64,000 nt of DNA from Ectothiorhodospira lacustris (GCF_022227845.1 NZ_JAJNQN010000013.1:46088-110087); one strand, 5' to 3'; positions 7,711 through 20,332 are shown, counted from the first letter of the stretch. Notes: a model not told the origin generated them from the sequence alone. Numbers and translations: made by a program.

Positions 7711-10029
7711 ATGAGCGTCCATCTGGAAGACTACCCCGAACTGCTGGAAGACCTGGGCGGCCATGCCGTCGAGGTGCTGGAATCGGCCTGGCAGGAAGCG
7801 GTGCGCAGCTTCAGCTCCGCGGGCCTGAAAAACTACTACATGGAAGGCGCCCGCGCCCTCCATGCCCTGGGCAAGGGCACCGAACCCGTGGCGGCCTTCG
7901 TCCAGGAAAGCCCCGTGGTGGCCCGGGAACTGGGGGAAGACGCAGTGATGGACCTGATCGAGGCCGTCATCAAGCTCTCGTCCAAGACCAGCGGTGCGGT
8001 CATCAGCCTGGTGATCGCCACCAGCCCGGTGGCCTCCCGGCGGCTGGCGGACCCCACCCTGTTCAAGGGCTATCTGCGCCTGCTGGACAATCTGGTGGCC
8101 CAAGTACCCCGGGGCGTACGGCCCATGCTGGAGCACCTGGACCCGCTGCTCACCCACCTCACCCTGGGCGGCTTGCGCCGCTGGGCCCTGTGGGGGGCCA
8201 AGGTCCATGGCCGGGATTTCAAGGCCCAGACCGCCTATTTCGGGCTGGAAACACCCGAATCCCGCTCGGTGTTCCAGAACGAACGGCGCGGCACCTTGTT
8301 CGTGGATGTGCAACGACGGATCAACATGTACCTGCGCGCCCTCTGGGCCAGGGACTTCTTCCTGCGCCCTACCAGCGGTGACTTCGAGTCCCGCGAGGGT
8401 GTGCGTCCCTTCATCGACGGCTTCACCCTCTACGTACCCGATGCCTATGACGACGCGTTCGGCATCAGCGGCCTGCAAATCTATCGGGCCACGGCCGCCC
8501 ATGCGGCGGCCCACCTGGTCCACAGCCGCACCCGCATGCCGGCGGATAATCCCGGGGGCCTCACCGGCATGCTGGTGGGCTTGTTCGAGGATGCCCGGGT
8601 AGAGACCCTGGCCCTGGCCGTCTTCCCCGGCCTGCGCCAGCTCTGGGTGCCCATGCATGTGAGTGGCCCGGATGACGGTGACGGGACCACCGCCCTGCTA
8701 GGCCGCGCCGCCCGCGCCCTGCTGGACCCCGACTACGCGGACCCGCACCCCTTCGTGCAACTGGCACGGGTGCAGTTCGACGCCGCCGCCACAGACCTGA
8801 CCCGTCACGGTCTGGCCTGGGATCTGGCCCATCGGCTGGCCCCGGCCTTCCCTACCGACGAGCCTTTCAGCAGCCGCCATCATCACATTCCGGTGCTGTA
8901 CCGGGATGACAACCGCTATATCTGGGCCCTGGGCGAGCAGGAGGATGTGGACCTGATCCGCCTCCGGGAGCAACCCCAGGTGCGGCGCAATGTCACCCTC
9001 ATGGAGATGGTCAACGGCCTGGACGTGCCCTTTGCCGGGGATGATGCCCAGGAGATCTGGACCCTGAGCACGGAATTCTTCTGCGACGAGGAGGAGACCA
9101 GCCTCAACGAGCAGGAGGGCAAGCCGCCGGTATCACCCCCGTTCCATTACCCGGAATGGGATTACCAGATGCAACTGGAGCGTCCCCACTGGTGCACTCT
9201 GCTGGAACGCCGTCCCCGGGCCGGAGATCCGGCCGAGATCGACGCAGTGGCGCAGCGGCACAAACCGCTGATCAGCCGCATGAAATACCTGATCGAAGCC
9301 ATGCAGCCCCAGGGGGTGCAGCGGTATCGGCGCCAGCCGGACGGGGATGAGCTGGATCTGAACGCGGCGGTGGAGTCCCTGGTGGATCTGCGCATGGGGC
9401 GGCAGCCGGACACCCGGGTGCATATCCGCACCGAGCGCAAGGTGAGGGACCTGTCGGTACTGGTGCTGATCGACCTGTCCGAATCCACCAACGACAAGGT
9501 GCGCGGCACCGACAACACGGTACTGGATCTGGCCCGGGAGGCCACGGCACTGCTGGCGGGGGCCTTGTCGAAGATCGGCGACCCCTTCGCCATTCACGGC
9601 TTTGATTCCGACGGCCGGCACGACGTGGAGTATTACCGGTTCAAGGATTTTGACGCCCCTTACGACGACACCGTGAAGGCCCGTCTGGCGGGGATGACCG
9701 GTCAGATGTCCACCCGTATGGGCACCGCGATCCGCCATGCCGGGGAGCATCTGCGGCGTCAGCCTTCACGCCGCAAGCTGTTGCTGATCGTGACGGACGG
9801 GGAACCGGCGGATACGGACGTGCGGGATCCCCAGTACCTGCGTCAGGATGCCAAACATGCGGTGGAGGAAGTGGCCAAACATGGGGTGTACAGTTTCTGC
9901 ATGAGCCTGGACCCCCATGCGGATGACTATGTGGAGCGGATCTTCGGGGCGCGGCGCTACATGGTGGTGGATCATGTGGCGCGGCTGCCGGAGACGTTGC
10001 CGATGCTCTATGCCGGACTGACCCGATAA
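7711..10029 (+). CDS. cbbO: RuBisCO activase adaptor CbbO (von Willebrand A domain)
   Basis: Partner of CbbQ, 772 residues. The N-terminal two thirds are helical and family-specific; a von Willebrand factor A domain occupies the C-terminal third, with the MIDAS metal motif D588-L-S590-E-S592 in LVLIDLSESTND and a later IVTDGEPADTDV. In studied systems this domain docks on RuBisCO while CbbQ supplies ATPase force. The ATG is preceded by GAAGAGGAG and lies 29 bases after cbbQ. It ends the cbb operon; the next gene starts 16 bases on, so read-through is likely. Confidence 0.95.
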   Translation: MSVHLEDYPELLEDLGGHAVEVLESAWQEAVRSFSSAGLKNYYMEGARALHALGKGTEPVAAFVQESPVVARELGEDAVMDLIEAVIKLSSKTSGAVISLVIATSPVASRRLADPTLFKGYLRLLDNLVAQVPRGVRPMLEHLDPLLTHLTLGGLRRWALWGAKVHGRDFKAQTAYFGLETPESRSVFQNERRGTLFVDVQRRINMYLRALWARDFFLRPTSGDFESREGVRPFIDGFTLYVPDAYDDAFGISGLQIYRATAAHAAAHLVHSRTRMPADNPGGLTGMLVGLFEDARVETLALAVFPGLRQLWVPMHVSGPDDGDGTTALLGRAARALLDPDYADPHPFVQLARVQFDAAATDLTRHGLAWDLAHRLAPAFPTDEPFSSRHHHIPVLYRDDNRYIWALGEQEDVDLIRLREQPQVRRNVTLMEMVNGLDVPFAGDDAQEIWTLSTEFFCDEEETSLNEQEGKPPVSPPFHYPEWDYQMQLERPHWCTLLERRPRAGDPAEIDAVAQRHKPLISRMKYLIEAMQPQGVQRYRRQPDGDELDLNAAVESLVDLRMGRQPDTRVHIRTERKVRDLSVLVLIDLSESTNDKVRGTDNTVLDLAREATALLAGALSKIGDPFAIHGFDSDGRHDVEYYRFKDFDAPYDDTVKARLAGMTGQMSTRMGTAIRHAGEHLRRQPSRRKLLLIVTDGEPADTDVRDPQYLRQDAKHAVEEVAKHGVYSFCMSLDPHADDYVERIFGARRYMVVDHVARLPETLPMLYAGLTR

Positions 10030-10045
10030 GGATTATACTTCGGGC

Positions 10046-10711
10046 ATGACTCCCGAAAGCTTCGCCCTTCCCGCCTACTTCGATCTGGGCGCCGTCTTTG
10101 TCTTTGCCCTCTCCGGCGTGGTGGTCGCCATGCGCAAGGGCTACGACCTGATCGGCATGTTCTTTCTCGCCCTGGTCACCGGGGCGGGCGGCGGATTGCT
10201 GCGGGACGGGTTGTTCCTGCAACAGGGGCTGCCGGTGCTGCTCACCGACCCGGGCTACCTGGCCGCCATCGGCGCCGCCACCCTGATCGGACTGGTGTTC
10301 GGCGAACGGGCCTGGTACACCCGTCGCGGGGTGGCCATCATCGACGCCGCCGGGATCGGCGGCTTTGCCGTGGTAGGCATCGAACGCTCCCTGGAGGCCG
10401 GGTTGGGACTGCCCGCCGCCCTACTGGTGGGGGTGCTCAACGGCGTCGGCGGCAGCCTGATCCGGGACGTGATCGCCGGTGATCCGCCCCTGATCCTCAA
10501 GCCCGGTCAGTTCTATGCCCTGGCGGTCCTGGTGGGCGGCACCGCTTACCTGGCGATGACCCAGTGGCTGTCGGTGCCGGTGGTGGCGGCGGCCTGGGTG
10601 ACGATCCTGATCACCTTTGCCCTGCGCATGGCGTCCATCGAATTCAACTGGAGTACCCGGGCGGTGCACCGGGAGGGCCTGGTACGGTACCTGAAGCGGC
10701 GCCGACCCTAA
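10046..10711 (+). CDS. TRIC-family cation channel (UPF0126/YadS-like)
   Basis: Integral membrane protein of 221 residues with about seven hydrophobic helices. It shows the two-fold repeat of the bacterial TRIC (UPF0126) family: a glycine-rich [12 protein letters not shown] in the first half and [16 protein letters not shown] in the second. These proteins form homotrimeric monovalent-cation channels. The start codon sits in the loop of a small hairpin (TTCGGG at 10039-10044 with CCCGAA at 10052-10057). A TATACT hexamer lies only 7 bases upstream, so either read-through from cbbO or a nearly leaderless transcript would serve it. It overlaps the stop of convergent rarA by 4 bases. Confidence 0.88.
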   Translation: MTPESFALPAYFDLGAVFVFALSGVVVAMRKGYDLIGMFFLALVTGAGGGLLRDGLFLQQGLPVLLTDPGYLAAIGAATLIGLVFGERAWYTRRGVAIIDAAGIGGFAVVGIERSLEAGLGLPAALLVGVLNGVGGSLIRDVIAGDPPLILKPGQFYALAVLVGGTAYLAMTQWLSVPVVAAAWVTILITFALRMASIEFNWSTRAVHREGLVRYLKRRRP

Positions 10712-12045
10712 TCCTTTCCGTCCCGCCGACTTGCCTCGTTGCGCCGGCGCAGATCCAGCAACTTCTCCCGTATCCGGATCTCCAGGCCTCGCTCCACCGG
10801 CTGGTAATAACGGGGTTCCCCCATGCCGTCCGGAAAATAGCACTCTCCCGCAGCAAAACCATCCACCTCGTCATGGGCGTACCGGTAGCCCTTGCCATAA
10901 TCCAGCGACTTCATCAGCCGGGTGGGTGCGTTGCGCAGATGCAGGGGCACTTCCAAGGTGCCCCGCTGCCGAACATCCGCCATGGCGGCCCCGAAGGCCG
11001 TATAGACCGCGTTGCTCTTGGCGGCGCAGGCCAGATAGATCACCGCCTGAGCCAGCGTCAGTTCCCCTTCCGGACTGCCCAGGCGCTCGTACACGTCCCA
11101 GGCCTCCAGGGCCAGGGTCAGCGCCCGGGGATCGGCGTTACCGATATCCTCACTGGCCATGCGCACGATGCGCCGGGCCAGGTAGACGACGTCGCAACCA
11201 CCGTCAATCATGCGGCAGAACCAGTACAGCGCCGCGTCCGGATCACTGCCCCGTACCGATTTATGCAGGGCGGAGATCTGGTCGTAGAACAGCTCCCCAC
11301 CCTTGTCGAAACGACGCAGGCCCTGACTGGTCACCTCCTCCAGGGTCTCCTCCGTAATCACCGGCCCCGCCTCCCCTTCCCGGGCCAGGTCGGCCGCGAT
11401 CTCCAGCAGATTCAGGGCACGCCGCGCATCGCCGTCGGCCAGTTCCGCCAGCAGGTCGCGCAGGGCTGGGGCCATGGTCAGGTGCCGCCGGCCCAGGCCA
11501 TGGGTCTCGTCGCCCAGGGCCCGGTCGATGATGGCGCGGATGTCCGCCGCTTCCAGTCCCTTGAGCACGTAGGTACGCACCCGGGACAGCAGGGCGTTAT
11601 TGAGTTCAAAGGAGGGGTTTTCCGTGGTGGCACCGATGAAGGCGATGGTGCCGTCTTCCACGTGGGGCAGGAAGGCATCCTGCTGAGACTTGTTGAAGCG
11701 ATGGACCTCGTCCACGAACAACAGCGTAGCCCGTCCCTCGACCCGGCGGGTCTCCCGGGCCTGGTCCACGGCGGCGCGGATGTCCTTGACCCCGGAAAGT
11801 ACGGCGGACAGGGTGATGAATCTCGCGCCGCAATAGTTGGCGATGAGCCGGGCCAGGGTGGTCTTGCCGGTGCCGGGCGGCCCCCAGAAGACCATGGAAT
11901 GCAGTCGGTCCTCCTCGATGGCCCGGCGCAGGGGCTTGCCCGGGGCCAGCAGGTGCTGCTGGCCCATGTACTCCTCCAGCCGCCGGGGACGCATGCGATC
12001 CGCCAGGGGACGGTCGGGTTCCGGAGTGGAAAAGAGATCCGTCAT
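10708..12045 (-). CDS. rarA: Replication-associated recombination protein A (AAA+ ATPase)
   Basis: Clamp-loader-like AAA+ ATPase acting at stalled replication forks, 445 residues. Walker A is GPPGTGKTT (55-63), Walker B is [12 protein letters not shown] (about 108-119) and sensor 1 is [13 protein letters not shown]. The C-terminal part carries the MgsA/RarA helical domain including [16 protein letters not shown] and [18 protein letters not shown]. It is the third gene of an ftsK-lolA-rarA run on this strand, a conserved order in gammaproteobacteria. Confidence 0.95.
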   Translation of the reverse strand: MTDLFSTPEPDRPLADRMRPRRLEEYMGQQHLLAPGKPLRRAIEEDRLHSMVFWGPPGTGKTTLARLIANYCGARFITLSAVLSGVKDIRAAVDQARETRRVEGRATLLFVDEVHRFNKSQQDAFLPHVEDGTIAFIGATTENPSFELNNALLSRVRTYVLKGLEAADIRAIIDRALGDETHGLGRRHLTMAPALRDLLAELADGDARRALNLLEIAADLAREGEAGPVITEETLEEVTSQGLRRFDKGGELFYDQISALHKSVRGSDPDAALYWFCRMIDGGCDVVYLARRIVRMASEDIGNADPRALTLALEAWDVYERLGSPEGELTLAQAVIYLACAAKSNAVYTAFGAAMADVRQRGTLEVPLHLRNAPTRLMKSLDYGKGYRYAHDEVDGFAAGECYFPDGMGEPRYYQPVERGLEIRIREKLLDLRRRNEASRRDGKD

Positions 12046-12067
12046 GGATGCCGGACAGTCGCGGTGC

Positions 12068-12697
12068 TCAGTTCCTCATCACATCCACTCCGGCCGGCGG
12101 CTCGAAGCGGAAACGGGCATCGGGGATGCGGGTGTTGAGCTGCATGTCTTCAAAGCGGATGCGGGTCTGCTGGCCGAACTGGTCATAGAGCACCATCATT
12201 CGCACGGTGCGTTCGTCCAGGCCGATGAGGATGCGCTGAAAATCGGTGTCGCCGGAATGGGGGGTCAGGGACAGCCAGCTCAGGCCCTGGTGACTGCCCT
12301 CGGAGGCCACCTCGAAGTCCTCCTCCAGCGCCCGGGGCTCGGACAGCAGCATGATGGGCGTACGCCCCAGCACGGCACCCATCTCCTGTACCGTGGCCTG
12401 GGCCAGGTCTTCGTCGTAGGTCCACAGGTACTGGCCGTCGGCCACGATCTGCTGGTTGTAGGGGGTCTGGTAGTCCCAGCGGAACTGGCCGGGACGCTTG
12501 AGATAGACCTTGCCCTGGGCATGCTGCAGGACCTCGTCCCGCTCGTTGATGACCATCTGTTCGAACACCGCCTCGAAACTGGTCATCTCCTGGAAGAAAT
12601 GATCCAGTCGGGCACGGGCATCGTCCGCCAGCACCGGCGACAGGCTCAGGCAGGCAGTCAGCATCAGGGCAAACAGGGCTCGCATGGGTCTTGGCAT
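12068..12697 (-). CDS. lolA: Outer-membrane lipoprotein carrier protein
   Basis: Periplasmic chaperone that ferries lipoproteins from LolCDE to LolB. An N-terminal signal peptide (about residues 1-24, ending SPVLA-DD) precedes the mature protein, which has the LolA features [41 protein letters not shown] beta sheet (stated in part) and an acidic QEM region. The length of 209 residues is usual. It sits 7 bases after ftsK and 22 bases before rarA, consistent with one operon. Confidence 0.95.
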   Translation of the reverse strand: MPRPMRALFALMLTACLSLSPVLADDARARLDHFFQEMTSFEAVFEQMVINERDEVLQHAQGKVYLKRPGQFRWDYQTPYNQQIVADGQYLWTYDEDLAQATVQEMGAVLGRTPIMLLSEPRALEEDFEVASEGSHQGLSWLSLTPHSGDTDFQRILIGLDERTVRMMVLYDQFGQQTRIRFEDMQLNTRIPDARFRFEPPAGVDVMRN

Positions 12698-12704
12698 CTC
12701 GTCT

Positions 12705-15155
12705 TCAGTCCTGGGGTGCCGGTGCCAGCACTTCCCGGTTGCCGTTGGATTGCAGCGCGCTCACCACGCCGGCGGCCTCCATGTCTTCGATCATCCGGGC
12801 GGCCCGGTTGTAACCGATCTTGAGGCGGCGCTGTACATAGGAAATGGATGCCTTGCGGGATTCCAGCACGATGGCCACCGCCTGGTCGTACAGGGGGTCG
12901 CTGTCCTCGCCGGAGTCCACGGGCTCCAGTCCTGGTACGACCGCGGCGCCGGATTCCGGTTCCTCCAGCACATCGTCCAGATAGTCCGGCTCCCCCTGGG
13001 CCTTGAGGAAGTCCACCACGTGATGGACCTCGTGGTCCGCCACGAAGGCGCCGTGCAGGCGCACCGGATGACCGCTGCCCGGAGGCAGGTAGAGCATGTC
13101 GCCGTGTCCCAGCAACTGCTCCGCCCCCATCTGATCCAGAATGGTGCGCGAATCCACCCGAGAGGAGACCTGGAAGGCGATGCGGGTAGGGATATTGGCC
13201 TTGATCAGGCCGGTGATTACATCCACCGAAGGCCGCTGGGTGGCCAGGATCAGGTGGATCCCCGCCGCCCGCGCCTTCTGGGCCAGGCGGGCGATGAGTT
13301 CCTCCACCTTCTTGCCCACCACCATCATCATGTCGGCAAATTCGTCCACCACGATGACGATGAAGGGCAACGGCTTGAGTTCCGGCGGCGCCGCCGTCGG
13401 GTCGAAGGCGGTCTGCGGGTTGTAGAAGGGGTCCGGGATGGGCTCGCCCGCGGCGGCGGCGTCCTTGATCTTGCGGTTGAAGCCGGCCAGGTTGCGCACG
13501 CCCATCTGCGACATGAGCTTGTAGCGGCGCTCCATCTCCGCCACCCCCCAGCGCAGGGCGTTGGAGGCGTCCTTCATGTCGGTGACCACGGGGGCCAGCA
13601 GATGGGGGATGCCCTCGTAGACCGACAACTCCAGCATTTTCGGATCGATGAGGATCAACCGCACCTCGTCCGGCCGGGCCTTGAACAGCAGCGAGAGCAG
13701 CATGGCGTTGATGCCCACGGACTTGCCCGAGCCGGTGGTGCCGGCCACCAGCAGGTGGGGCATTTTGGCCAGATCGGCCACCACTGCGTGGCCGCTGATG
13801 TCCTTGCCCAGGGCCAGGGTGAGGGCGGAACCGGCCTTTTCGAACACCGGCGCCCGGAAGATCTCCGACAGGCTCACCAGTTCCCGTTTCTGGTTGGGTA
13901 TTTCCAGACCCACGGTGGACTTGCCCGGAATGACCTCCACGATGCGGACACTGATCACCGACAGTGCCCGGGCCAGGTCCTTGGACAGCCCCGAGATCCG
14001 GCTCACCTTCAGGCCCGGCGCCGGCTGCAGTTCAAAACGGGTGATCACCGGCCCTGGATGGACCTCGACCACGTCCACCTGGACCCCGAAGTCGCGCAAC
14101 TTTTCCTCCACCTGCCGGGACATGTGATGCAGGTCTTCCTCGGTATACCCCCCTTCATGCGGCTTGGGGACGTCCAGCAGGTCCAGGGTCGGAAAGGCAT
14201 CCGGGGGGATCTCGCCGGCGGCAAACAGGGAAGACTGTCGCTTGGGCGCGGAGGGCTTGGGCGGGGTGGTCGGCGTGGGCAACACCGCTTCCAGGACCGG
14301 TTCCACCCGGGCCTTGATCTTCGGCGCGGGTTTTTCCGCCTCGCGGGGCTGCAAGGGTTCCTGCAGAGGGGCGATCCGGGGTTCCACCTTGGGCTGGGAC
14401 CGGGGGCGGGGTTCCTCCTCCCTTGGCGTTGCTGCTCGGACGGCGTTCTCCCTCGCCTCCCGTTCCTTGCGGGCCTGCCGCCCGACATGACGTTCCCGGG
14501 CCAGGGCGATCTGTTCCAGGGTCCAGTTCACGCCCTGGAGGGTGTAACGTCCCAGTCGGTCCATCAGGGACAGCCAGGACAACCCCGTGAGCAGGGTCAC
14601 CCCGGTCAGGAACAGGGCCAGCAGGAACAGGGTGACGCCCAACAGGTGAAAGATCGGCACCAGCCCCTCGCCGATCACCTCGCCCAGGATGCCGCCGGCA
14701 TTCATGGGCAATGCGCCAGGAAGAAAGTGCAGGGTCGCCAGACCGCAGCCGGCCGTCAGGGTGATGACAAACCCCAGCCAGCGCACCCCCAGGGCATGCA
14801 GATCCAGCTCACCGGTATCCTTGCGGCCGCGAAAGACCAGCCAGCCGCTGTAGGCCACCACCACCGGCGCCAGGTAGGCCAGGTAGCCGAAGAGATGGAA
14901 GAACACATCGGCAAACCAAGCGCCTGCCCTGCCCCCCAGGTTGGTAACCTTCATGCCGGTCCCGGTTTGGGACCAGCCGGGGTCGGTGGGGCTGTAACTG
15001 GCCAGGGCGATGAACAGGTAGGCGGCCGCCGCCGTCAGCACCAGCAGGGTACCCTCGCGCAGGGCACGGCGCAGATGGGCGCTGATGGGTCGCGGTGCGG
15101 AAGTAGGCTTGCGGGCGGGCTTGTCCGCCGTTTTCTTGGATTTTGCTCTGGCCAA
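12705..15155 (-). CDS. ftsK: DNA translocase FtsK
   Basis: Septal DNA pump that clears and resolves the chromosome terminus. Four to five transmembrane helices fill residues 35-200; a charged Pro/Lys-rich linker spans about 220-330, much shorter than in Escherichia coli; the motor follows with Walker A GTTGSGKS (472-479) and Walker B LILIDPK (about 500-506). A winged-helix gamma domain occupies the last 65 residues ([22 protein letters not shown]...), which recognises KOPS sites. At 816 residues it is a SpoIIIE-length FtsK. Confidence 0.96.
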   Translation of the reverse strand: MARAKSKKTADKPARKPTSAPRPISAHLRRALREGTLLVLTAAAAYLFIALASYSPTDPGWSQTGTGMKVTNLGGRAGAWFADVFFHLFGYLAYLAPVVVAYSGWLVFRGRKDTGELDLHALGVRWLGFVITLTAGCGLATLHFLPGALPMNAGGILGEVIGEGLVPIFHLLGVTLFLLALFLTGVTLLTGLSWLSLMDRLGRYTLQGVNWTLEQIALARERHVGRQARKEREARENAVRAATPREEEPRPRSQPKVEPRIAPLQEPLQPREAEKPAPKIKARVEPVLEAVLPTPTTPPKPSAPKRQSSLFAAGEIPPDAFPTLDLLDVPKPHEGGYTEEDLHHMSRQVEEKLRDFGVQVDVVEVHPGPVITRFELQPAPGLKVSRISGLSKDLARALSVISVRIVEVIPGKSTVGLEIPNQKRELVSLSEIFRAPVFEKAGSALTLALGKDISGHAVVADLAKMPHLLVAGTTGSGKSVGINAMLLSLLFKARPDEVRLILIDPKMLELSVYEGIPHLLAPVVTDMKDASNALRWGVAEMERRYKLMSQMGVRNLAGFNRKIKDAAAAGEPIPDPFYNPQTAFDPTAAPPELKPLPFIVIVVDEFADMMMVVGKKVEELIARLAQKARAAGIHLILATQRPSVDVITGLIKANIPTRIAFQVSSRVDSRTILDQMGAEQLLGHGDMLYLPPGSGHPVRLHGAFVADHEVHHVVDFLKAQGEPDYLDDVLEEPESGAAVVPGLEPVDSGEDSDPLYDQAVAIVLESRKASISYVQRRLKIGYNRAARMIEDMEAAGVVSALQSNGNREVLAPAPQD

Positions 15156-15211
15156 TGGTCAGGTCGTGTCAGGGGGCTTGAGTGCGAGATTCAGGGTAAG
15201 CGATCAAGTTT

Positions 15212-16319
<1,108 letters not shown>

Positions 16320-16366
16320 GGCTTTTCGCGGACAGGCAGTCCCACATTGTGCTCGGAGTCTTCATC

Positions 16367-17539
16367 ATGGATAACCCGGGATTGCTGGAATGCCGCATCA
16401 GCGATGACCTGTCCGCCCTGCCCGCTTCACAGTGGGATGCCCTGGGCGGGCGGGATGAGCCCTTTCTCAGCCATGCCTTCCTCTGTGCCCTGGAACGCCA
16501 TGACTGCCTGGGTAGCCGGTTCGGCTGGTATCCCCGGCATGTCACCCTGCGCCAACCGGGCGGTGAGTTGGTCGCCGCCCTACCCCTCTACATCAAGACC
16601 AACAACTACGGCGAGTTCGTCTTCGACTGGGCCTGGGAACAGGCCTGGCAGCGTTCGGGACTGAACTACTACCCCAAGCTGGTCTGCTCGATCCCCTATA
16701 CCCCGGCCACCGGCCCCCGCCTGCTGGTCCACCCCGACCATGACCGGGAGGCGTTGCAACAGGTGCTGATCCAGCAGGCCATCGAGCTGACCCACGCCGG
16801 CGAGTTGTCCGGACTGCATGTGCTGTTCCCGGAACACAGTGACAGCCGGGCACTGCAGGCGGCCGGCCTCACCCTGCGCATGGGCTGCCAGTACCACTGG
16901 CATAATGAGAATTACCGGGATTTCGACGATTTTATTGAACGTTTCAGTGCCAAGAAGCGCAAAAACGTCCGGCGTGAACGGCGGCGCGTACAGGAACAGG
17001 GGCTGGATATCCGGGTGCTGCACGGTGATCAGGTGAGTGAAGACTTGTGGGCCGTGTTTCATCGCTTTTACGTGAGCACCTTCGAACGCAAGATGGGGAT
17101 TCCCACCCTGAGTCCGGGCTTTTTCCGGGAAACCGGCCGTACCCTGGGACGACAAGTGGTCATGTTCCTGGCGGAGGAAGACGGCGAGCCGGTGGCGGCG
17201 GCCCTGTGCTACCGGGGCAAGGACACCCTCTACGGCCGCTACTGGGGCTGCATTCGGGATTACGACGCCCTGCATTTTGAAGCCTGTTACTACCAGGGCA
17301 TCGACTACTGCATACAACAGGGTCTGGCGAGGTTTGAGCCCGGTGCCCAGGGAGAACACAAGATCAGTCGGGGGTTTCTGCCCACCCGGACCTGGTCGGG
17401 GCACTGGATTGCCCATCCGGGACTCAGAGGCGCGGTCGCTGCATTCTGTCAACGGGAGCAGGCGGCCATGGCGATTCAATGCGAGCAGCTGATGCGTCTG
17501 TCGCCGTTCCGGGTGGAAGCAGACTCCGGCTCGGGTTAG
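16367..17539 (+). CDS. GNAT-fold N-acetyltransferase (DUF482 / COG3146 family)
   Basis: Cytoplasmic protein of 390 residues resembling the COG3146 family, predicted acyltransferases with a double GNAT fold. Recognisable pieces include [22 protein letters not shown] sequence ([17 protein letters not shown]), [17 protein letters not shown], and [26 protein letters not shown] with [14 protein letters not shown], which are the strongly conserved blocks. The substrate is unknown. ATG 16367 follows CGGAG by 8 bases and is preferred over a GTG at 16349. It lies between trxB and aat; co-occurrence upstream of aat is common in gammaproteobacteria. Confidence 0.8.
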   Translation: MDNPGLLECRISDDLSALPASQWDALGGRDEPFLSHAFLCALERHDCLGSRFGWYPRHVTLRQPGGELVAALPLYIKTNNYGEFVFDWAWEQAWQRSGLNYYPKLVCSIPYTPATGPRLLVHPDHDREALQQVLIQQAIELTHAGELSGLHVLFPEHSDSRALQAAGLTLRMGCQYHWHNENYRDFDDFIERFSAKKRKNVRRERRRVQEQGLDIRVLHGDQVSEDLWAVFHRFYVSTFERKMGIPTLSPGFFRETGRTLGRQVVMFLAEEDGEPVAAALCYRGKDTLYGRYWGCIRDYDALHFEACYYQGIDYCIQQGLARFEPGAQGEHKISRGFLPTRTWSGHWIAHPGLRGAVAAFCQREQAAMAIQCEQLMRLSPFRVEADSGSG

Positions 17540-17574
17540 GCTGTGCTTCGGACACCCAAAGGGATCACTGGACC

Positions 17575-18306
17575 ATGTCTGGCAACAATGATATGCATTC
17601 CCTCACCTGGCTGCACCCCGGACAGAGCGATGAATCCTTTCCGCCGGTGGACCGCGCCCTGCGTGAACCCAATGGCCTGCTGGCGGCCGGCGGCGACCTG
17701 AGCCTGCCCAGGCTGCTCAATGCCTATCGTCATGGCATCTTTCCCTGGTACGAGGCGGGTCAGCCCATTCTCTGGTGGTCACCGGATCCCCGTACCATCC
17801 TCTACCCTTCCCAGGTGAAGGTGAGCCGCAGCCTGGGCAAGATCCTGCGCCGGCAACGTTTCCGGGTGACATTCGACCAGGCCTTCACGGAAGTCATCAA
17901 GGGATGTGCGGGACCCCGGCACGGGGTCCACGGCACCTGGATCACTTACGGGATGCAGCAGGCCTTCATCCAGCTACACCATAACGGACATGCCCATTCG
18001 GTGGAGATCTGGGAAGACGACGCGCTGGTGGGGGGGCTCTATGGGGTAAGCATGGGGCGGGTATTCTTTGGTGAGTCCATGTTCAGCCGGGTGCCGGATG
18101 CCTCCAAGGTGGCTCTGGTGGCCCTGTGCCGTCACCTGGACCATTGGGGGTATCCGCTACTGGACTGCCAGACCCCTTCGGAACATCTGACTCGCATGGG
18201 GGCCGTGTCCATGTCGCGGCAACGCTTTGTCACCAGACTGCAACAGCTGTGTTCCGTGCCCAGTCGCCCCGGACCCTGGGCGGTGGAGTTGGCGTTGGGG
18301 GGATGA
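17575..18306 (+). CDS. aat: Leucyl/phenylalanyl-tRNA--protein transferase
   Basis: Adds Leu or Phe to proteins with N-terminal Arg or Lys, marking them for ClpAP (N-end rule). Diagnostic segments are [51 protein letters not shown] and [19 protein letters not shown], and [19 protein letters not shown] 17575 follows AAAGGGA by about 10 bases, giving 243 residues; a second in-frame ATG at 17593 is also possible. The longer track to 17479 overlaps the upstream gene and has no homology. Confidence 0.94.
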   Translation: MSGNNDMHSLTWLHPGQSDESFPPVDRALREPNGLLAAGGDLSLPRLLNAYRHGIFPWYEAGQPILWWSPDPRTILYPSQVKVSRSLGKILRRQRFRVTFDQAFTEVIKGCAGPRHGVHGTWITYGMQQAFIQLHHNGHAHSVEIWEDDALVGGLYGVSMGRVFFGESMFSRVPDASKVALVALCRHLDHWGYPLLDCQTPSEHLTRMGAVSMSRQRFVTRLQQLCSVPSRPGPWAVELALGG

Positions 18307-18307
18307 G

Positions 18308-18330
18308 GGAGCGGCCGTTCCAACCGCTCC
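18308..18330. terminator. Stem-loop between convergent aat and minE
   Basis: GGAGCGG (18308-18314) pairs with CCGCTCC (18324-18330) around a 9-base loop in the 32-base gap between two converging genes. It could act for both directions. There is no T-run, so efficiency is uncertain. Confidence 0.45.
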
Positions 18331-18338
18331 TGCGGCAC

Positions 18339-18605
18339 CTACTCCTGCCGCTCCGGTTCCGAAAGGGTAATGTTGACTTCCAGAATCTCGCAGTTCCCCT
18401 GATTTTCCAGACTCATCTGCACGGCTTCATCCCCGACCTGCACATACTTGCGGATGACTTCCAGCAGTTCCCGGTGCAGGGCCGGCAGATAGTCGGGGCC
18501 GGAGCGGTGGCTCCGCTCCCGTGCCACGATCACCTGTAGACGCTCCTTGGCCACCTTGGCACTGCCCTGTCGAGGTGAACGGAAATAATCGAAAATGCCT
18601 TTCAT
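18339..18605 (-). CDS. minE: Cell division topological specificity factor MinE
   Basis: Stimulates MinD ATPase and drives pole-to-pole Min oscillation, placing the division ring at midcell. The N-terminus [10 protein letters not shown] is the membrane-binding and MinD-contact region; the C-terminal half contains [28 protein letters not shown], the topological specificity domain. ATG 18605 gives 88 residues, the usual length; a GTG two codons upstream is an alternative. It starts 5 bases after the minD stop, within the minCDE operon. Confidence 0.96.
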   Translation of the reverse strand: MKGIFDYFRSPRQGSAKVAKERLQVIVARERSHRSGPDYLPALHRELLEVIRKYVQVGDEAVQMSLENQGNCEILEVNITLSEPERQE

Positions 18606-18610
18606 GGCCA

Positions 18611-19420
18611 CTAACCCCTGAACAGGCGTCCGAAGAGCCCCTTCTTCTGCGTGGAAAGAAAACGGTGCGGGCGGTCTTCACCCAGAAAACGGGCCACCGC
18701 ATCACGGTAGGCCTGTCCGGCGTCGGATTCTTCGTCCAGGATCACGGGCATGCCCGCATTGGACGCATTGAGCACCGACTGGGACTCGGGGACCACACCC
18801 AGCATGTCGATGGACAGGATCTCGGTGACATCCTCCATGCTGAGCATCTCACCCCTTTCCACCCGCTCGGGTGCATAGCGGGTCAGCAGCAGCCTCGCCG
18901 GCAGACCGCCCTCGCCCCGCTCCGCCTTGCGGGTCTTGCTGGACAGGATACCCAGCATGCGATCCGAATCGCGCACGCTGGAAACCTCCGGATTGGTTAC
19001 CACAATGGCCTCATCGGCAAAATAAGCGGCCATCAGGGCGCCCCGCTCGATGCCGGCCGGGCTGTCACAGACGATATATTCAAATTCCTGACTCAGTTCA
19101 TCCAGCACCTTCTCCACCCCCGCCTCGGTCAAGGCGTCCTTGTCGCGGGTCTGGGAGGCGGGCAGGATGAACAGGTTGTCCGTACGCTTGTCCTTGATCA
19201 GCGCCTGGCGCAGGTTGGCATCCCCATTGATCACATTGACAAAGTCATAGACCACCCGCCGCTCACAACCCATGATGAGGTCCAGGTTGCGCAGACCCAC
19301 GTCAAAGTCGATGACGGCGGTCTTGCGGCCCTCCAGGGCCAGGCCGGTGGCCAGGGCCGCGGACGTGGTGGTCTTACCGACGCCACCCTTGCCTGAGGTA
19401 ATTACTACAATGCGTGCCAT
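18611..19420 (-). CDS. minD: Septum site-determining ATPase MinD
   Basis: Membrane-associated ParA-type ATPase recruiting MinC. The deviant Walker A motif KGGVGKTT is at residues 11-18, [12 protein letters not shown] follows at about 37-48, and [11 protein letters not shown] is the Walker B region. The last ten residues ([11 protein letters not shown]) form the amphipathic membrane-targeting helix. The 269-residue length is standard. It lies 29 bases downstream of minC. Confidence 0.97.
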   Translation of the reverse strand: MARIVVITSGKGGVGKTTTSAALATGLALEGRKTAVIDFDVGLRNLDLIMGCERRVVYDFVNVINGDANLRQALIKDKRTDNLFILPASQTRDKDALTEAGVEKVLDELSQEFEYIVCDSPAGIERGALMAAYFADEAIVVTNPEVSSVRDSDRMLGILSSKTRKAERGEGGLPARLLLTRYAPERVERGEMLSMEDVTEILSIDMLGVVPESQSVLNASNAGMPVILDEESDAGQAYRDAVARFLGEDRPHRFLSTQKKGLFGRLFRG

Positions 19421-19449
19421 ATAGCCTGCATCTCCTTGAAGATTTTGCG

Positions 19450-20205
19450 CTAGATTTCCGAAATATCGATGGTCTCACCGGCCAGGGTCACCAGCCTGTT
19501 GTCACCCCGTTCGGCATCAAGGATATCCTCCGCGATCCGATAATGTCCGGCAATGGATACCAGTTCTGCATCCAGACGCCGACAAAAAATCTTTGCCCCC
19601 ACCAGGCCGCGCACCCCGGCCAGGGCCTTGCCCCGCAGGGTGCCGTAAACGTGGATATGCCCGTCGGCCAGCAGTTCGGCCCCCGCCGAGACCGTCCCCA
19701 GAACGATCAGATCTCCGCCCCGGGCATAGACCTGCTGGCCGGATCGTACCGGCTGATTCACCACCAGCGAGGCCGTATGCAGCGCCTGTATCGGTGCTGA
19801 GTCCTTGTGTGCGACGGGGGGGGACTCATTCGCAGCCTCGGCTTGGGGAGGCTGCGTCGTGCGCAGCGGGAGCTCGCCACCCTTGCTGCCCAGGACGATC
19901 AGCGGCAGGGCCGTCCTTGCCGCGATGGACTGAGCCGCCGCCCCCTGCTGCAAGCCGATGAGCTTGAACCCGCGCCGACGCACGATCTCGATCACCTGTG
20001 TCAGGGCCTCCTCCGAGATATCCGTCAGGTGCTCCACATCCATCAGCAGCGGCATGTCTCGCATCAGCTCAGGGGCCTCACGCATGCGCGCATCCAGCGC
20101 CTCGTTCAGTCGATGCGTATCCGCATCATGCAGGCGAAGAATGGATACCAGGATCATGCGCCCCTTGAGCTCAATGGGCTGGATGGGACTGGGATGAGCA
20201 TTCAT
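19450..20205 (-). CDS. minC: Septum site-determining protein MinC
   Basis: Inhibitor of FtsZ assembly, delivered by MinD. The N-terminal FtsZ-binding domain covers about residues 10-110; a Pro/Ala/Glu-rich linker follows; the C-terminal beta-helix domain starts near QPVRSGQQVYARGGDLIVLGTVSAGAEL and ends with the A-G-RG-LVGAKIFCRRLDAELVSIAG region. I place the start at ATG 20205 (251 residues); ATG 20214 in the same frame is an alternative and the RBS does not settle it. Confidence 0.93.
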   Translation of the reverse strand: MNAHPSPIQPIELKGRMILVSILRLHDADTHRLNEALDARMREAPELMRDMPLLMDVEHLTDISEEALTQVIEIVRRRGFKLIGLQQGAAAQSIAARTALPLIVLGSKGGELPLRTTQPPQAEAANESPPVAHKDSAPIQALHTASLVVNQPVRSGQQVYARGGDLIVLGTVSAGAELLADGHIHVYGTLRGKALAGVRGLVGAKIFCRRLDAELVSIAGHYRIAEDILDAERGDNRLVTLAGETIDISEI

Positions 20206-20297
20206 AGGAGTCATTCCGCGAGGGCGGGCCAAAGGGCCTACCGATTCTGAAGACGTGGGTTTGGGATTTAACGCGCCATTGTACCGGTTCGGAAGAT

Positions 20298-20332
20298 TCG
20301 ACGCGCCGACAACATGTTAATATACTTATAAT
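20298..20332 (+). promoter_or_regulatory. Candidate promoter of the sulfide:quinone oxidoreductase gene
   Basis: TCGACG (20298-20303) and TATACT (20321-20326) are 17 bases apart, matching sigma-70 at 4/6 and 5/6; an overlapping perfect TATAAT is at 20327-20332. The run is AT-rich against a GC-rich background. It sits in the 228-base divergent gap between minC and the sqr gene. Confidence 0.4.

Noticed and set aside
10564..12138. A 524-residue plus-strand ORF overlapping TRIC and antisense to rarA.
   Set aside because: rarA on the minus strand has Walker motifs and full family length; the plus ORF has no domain and low complexity.
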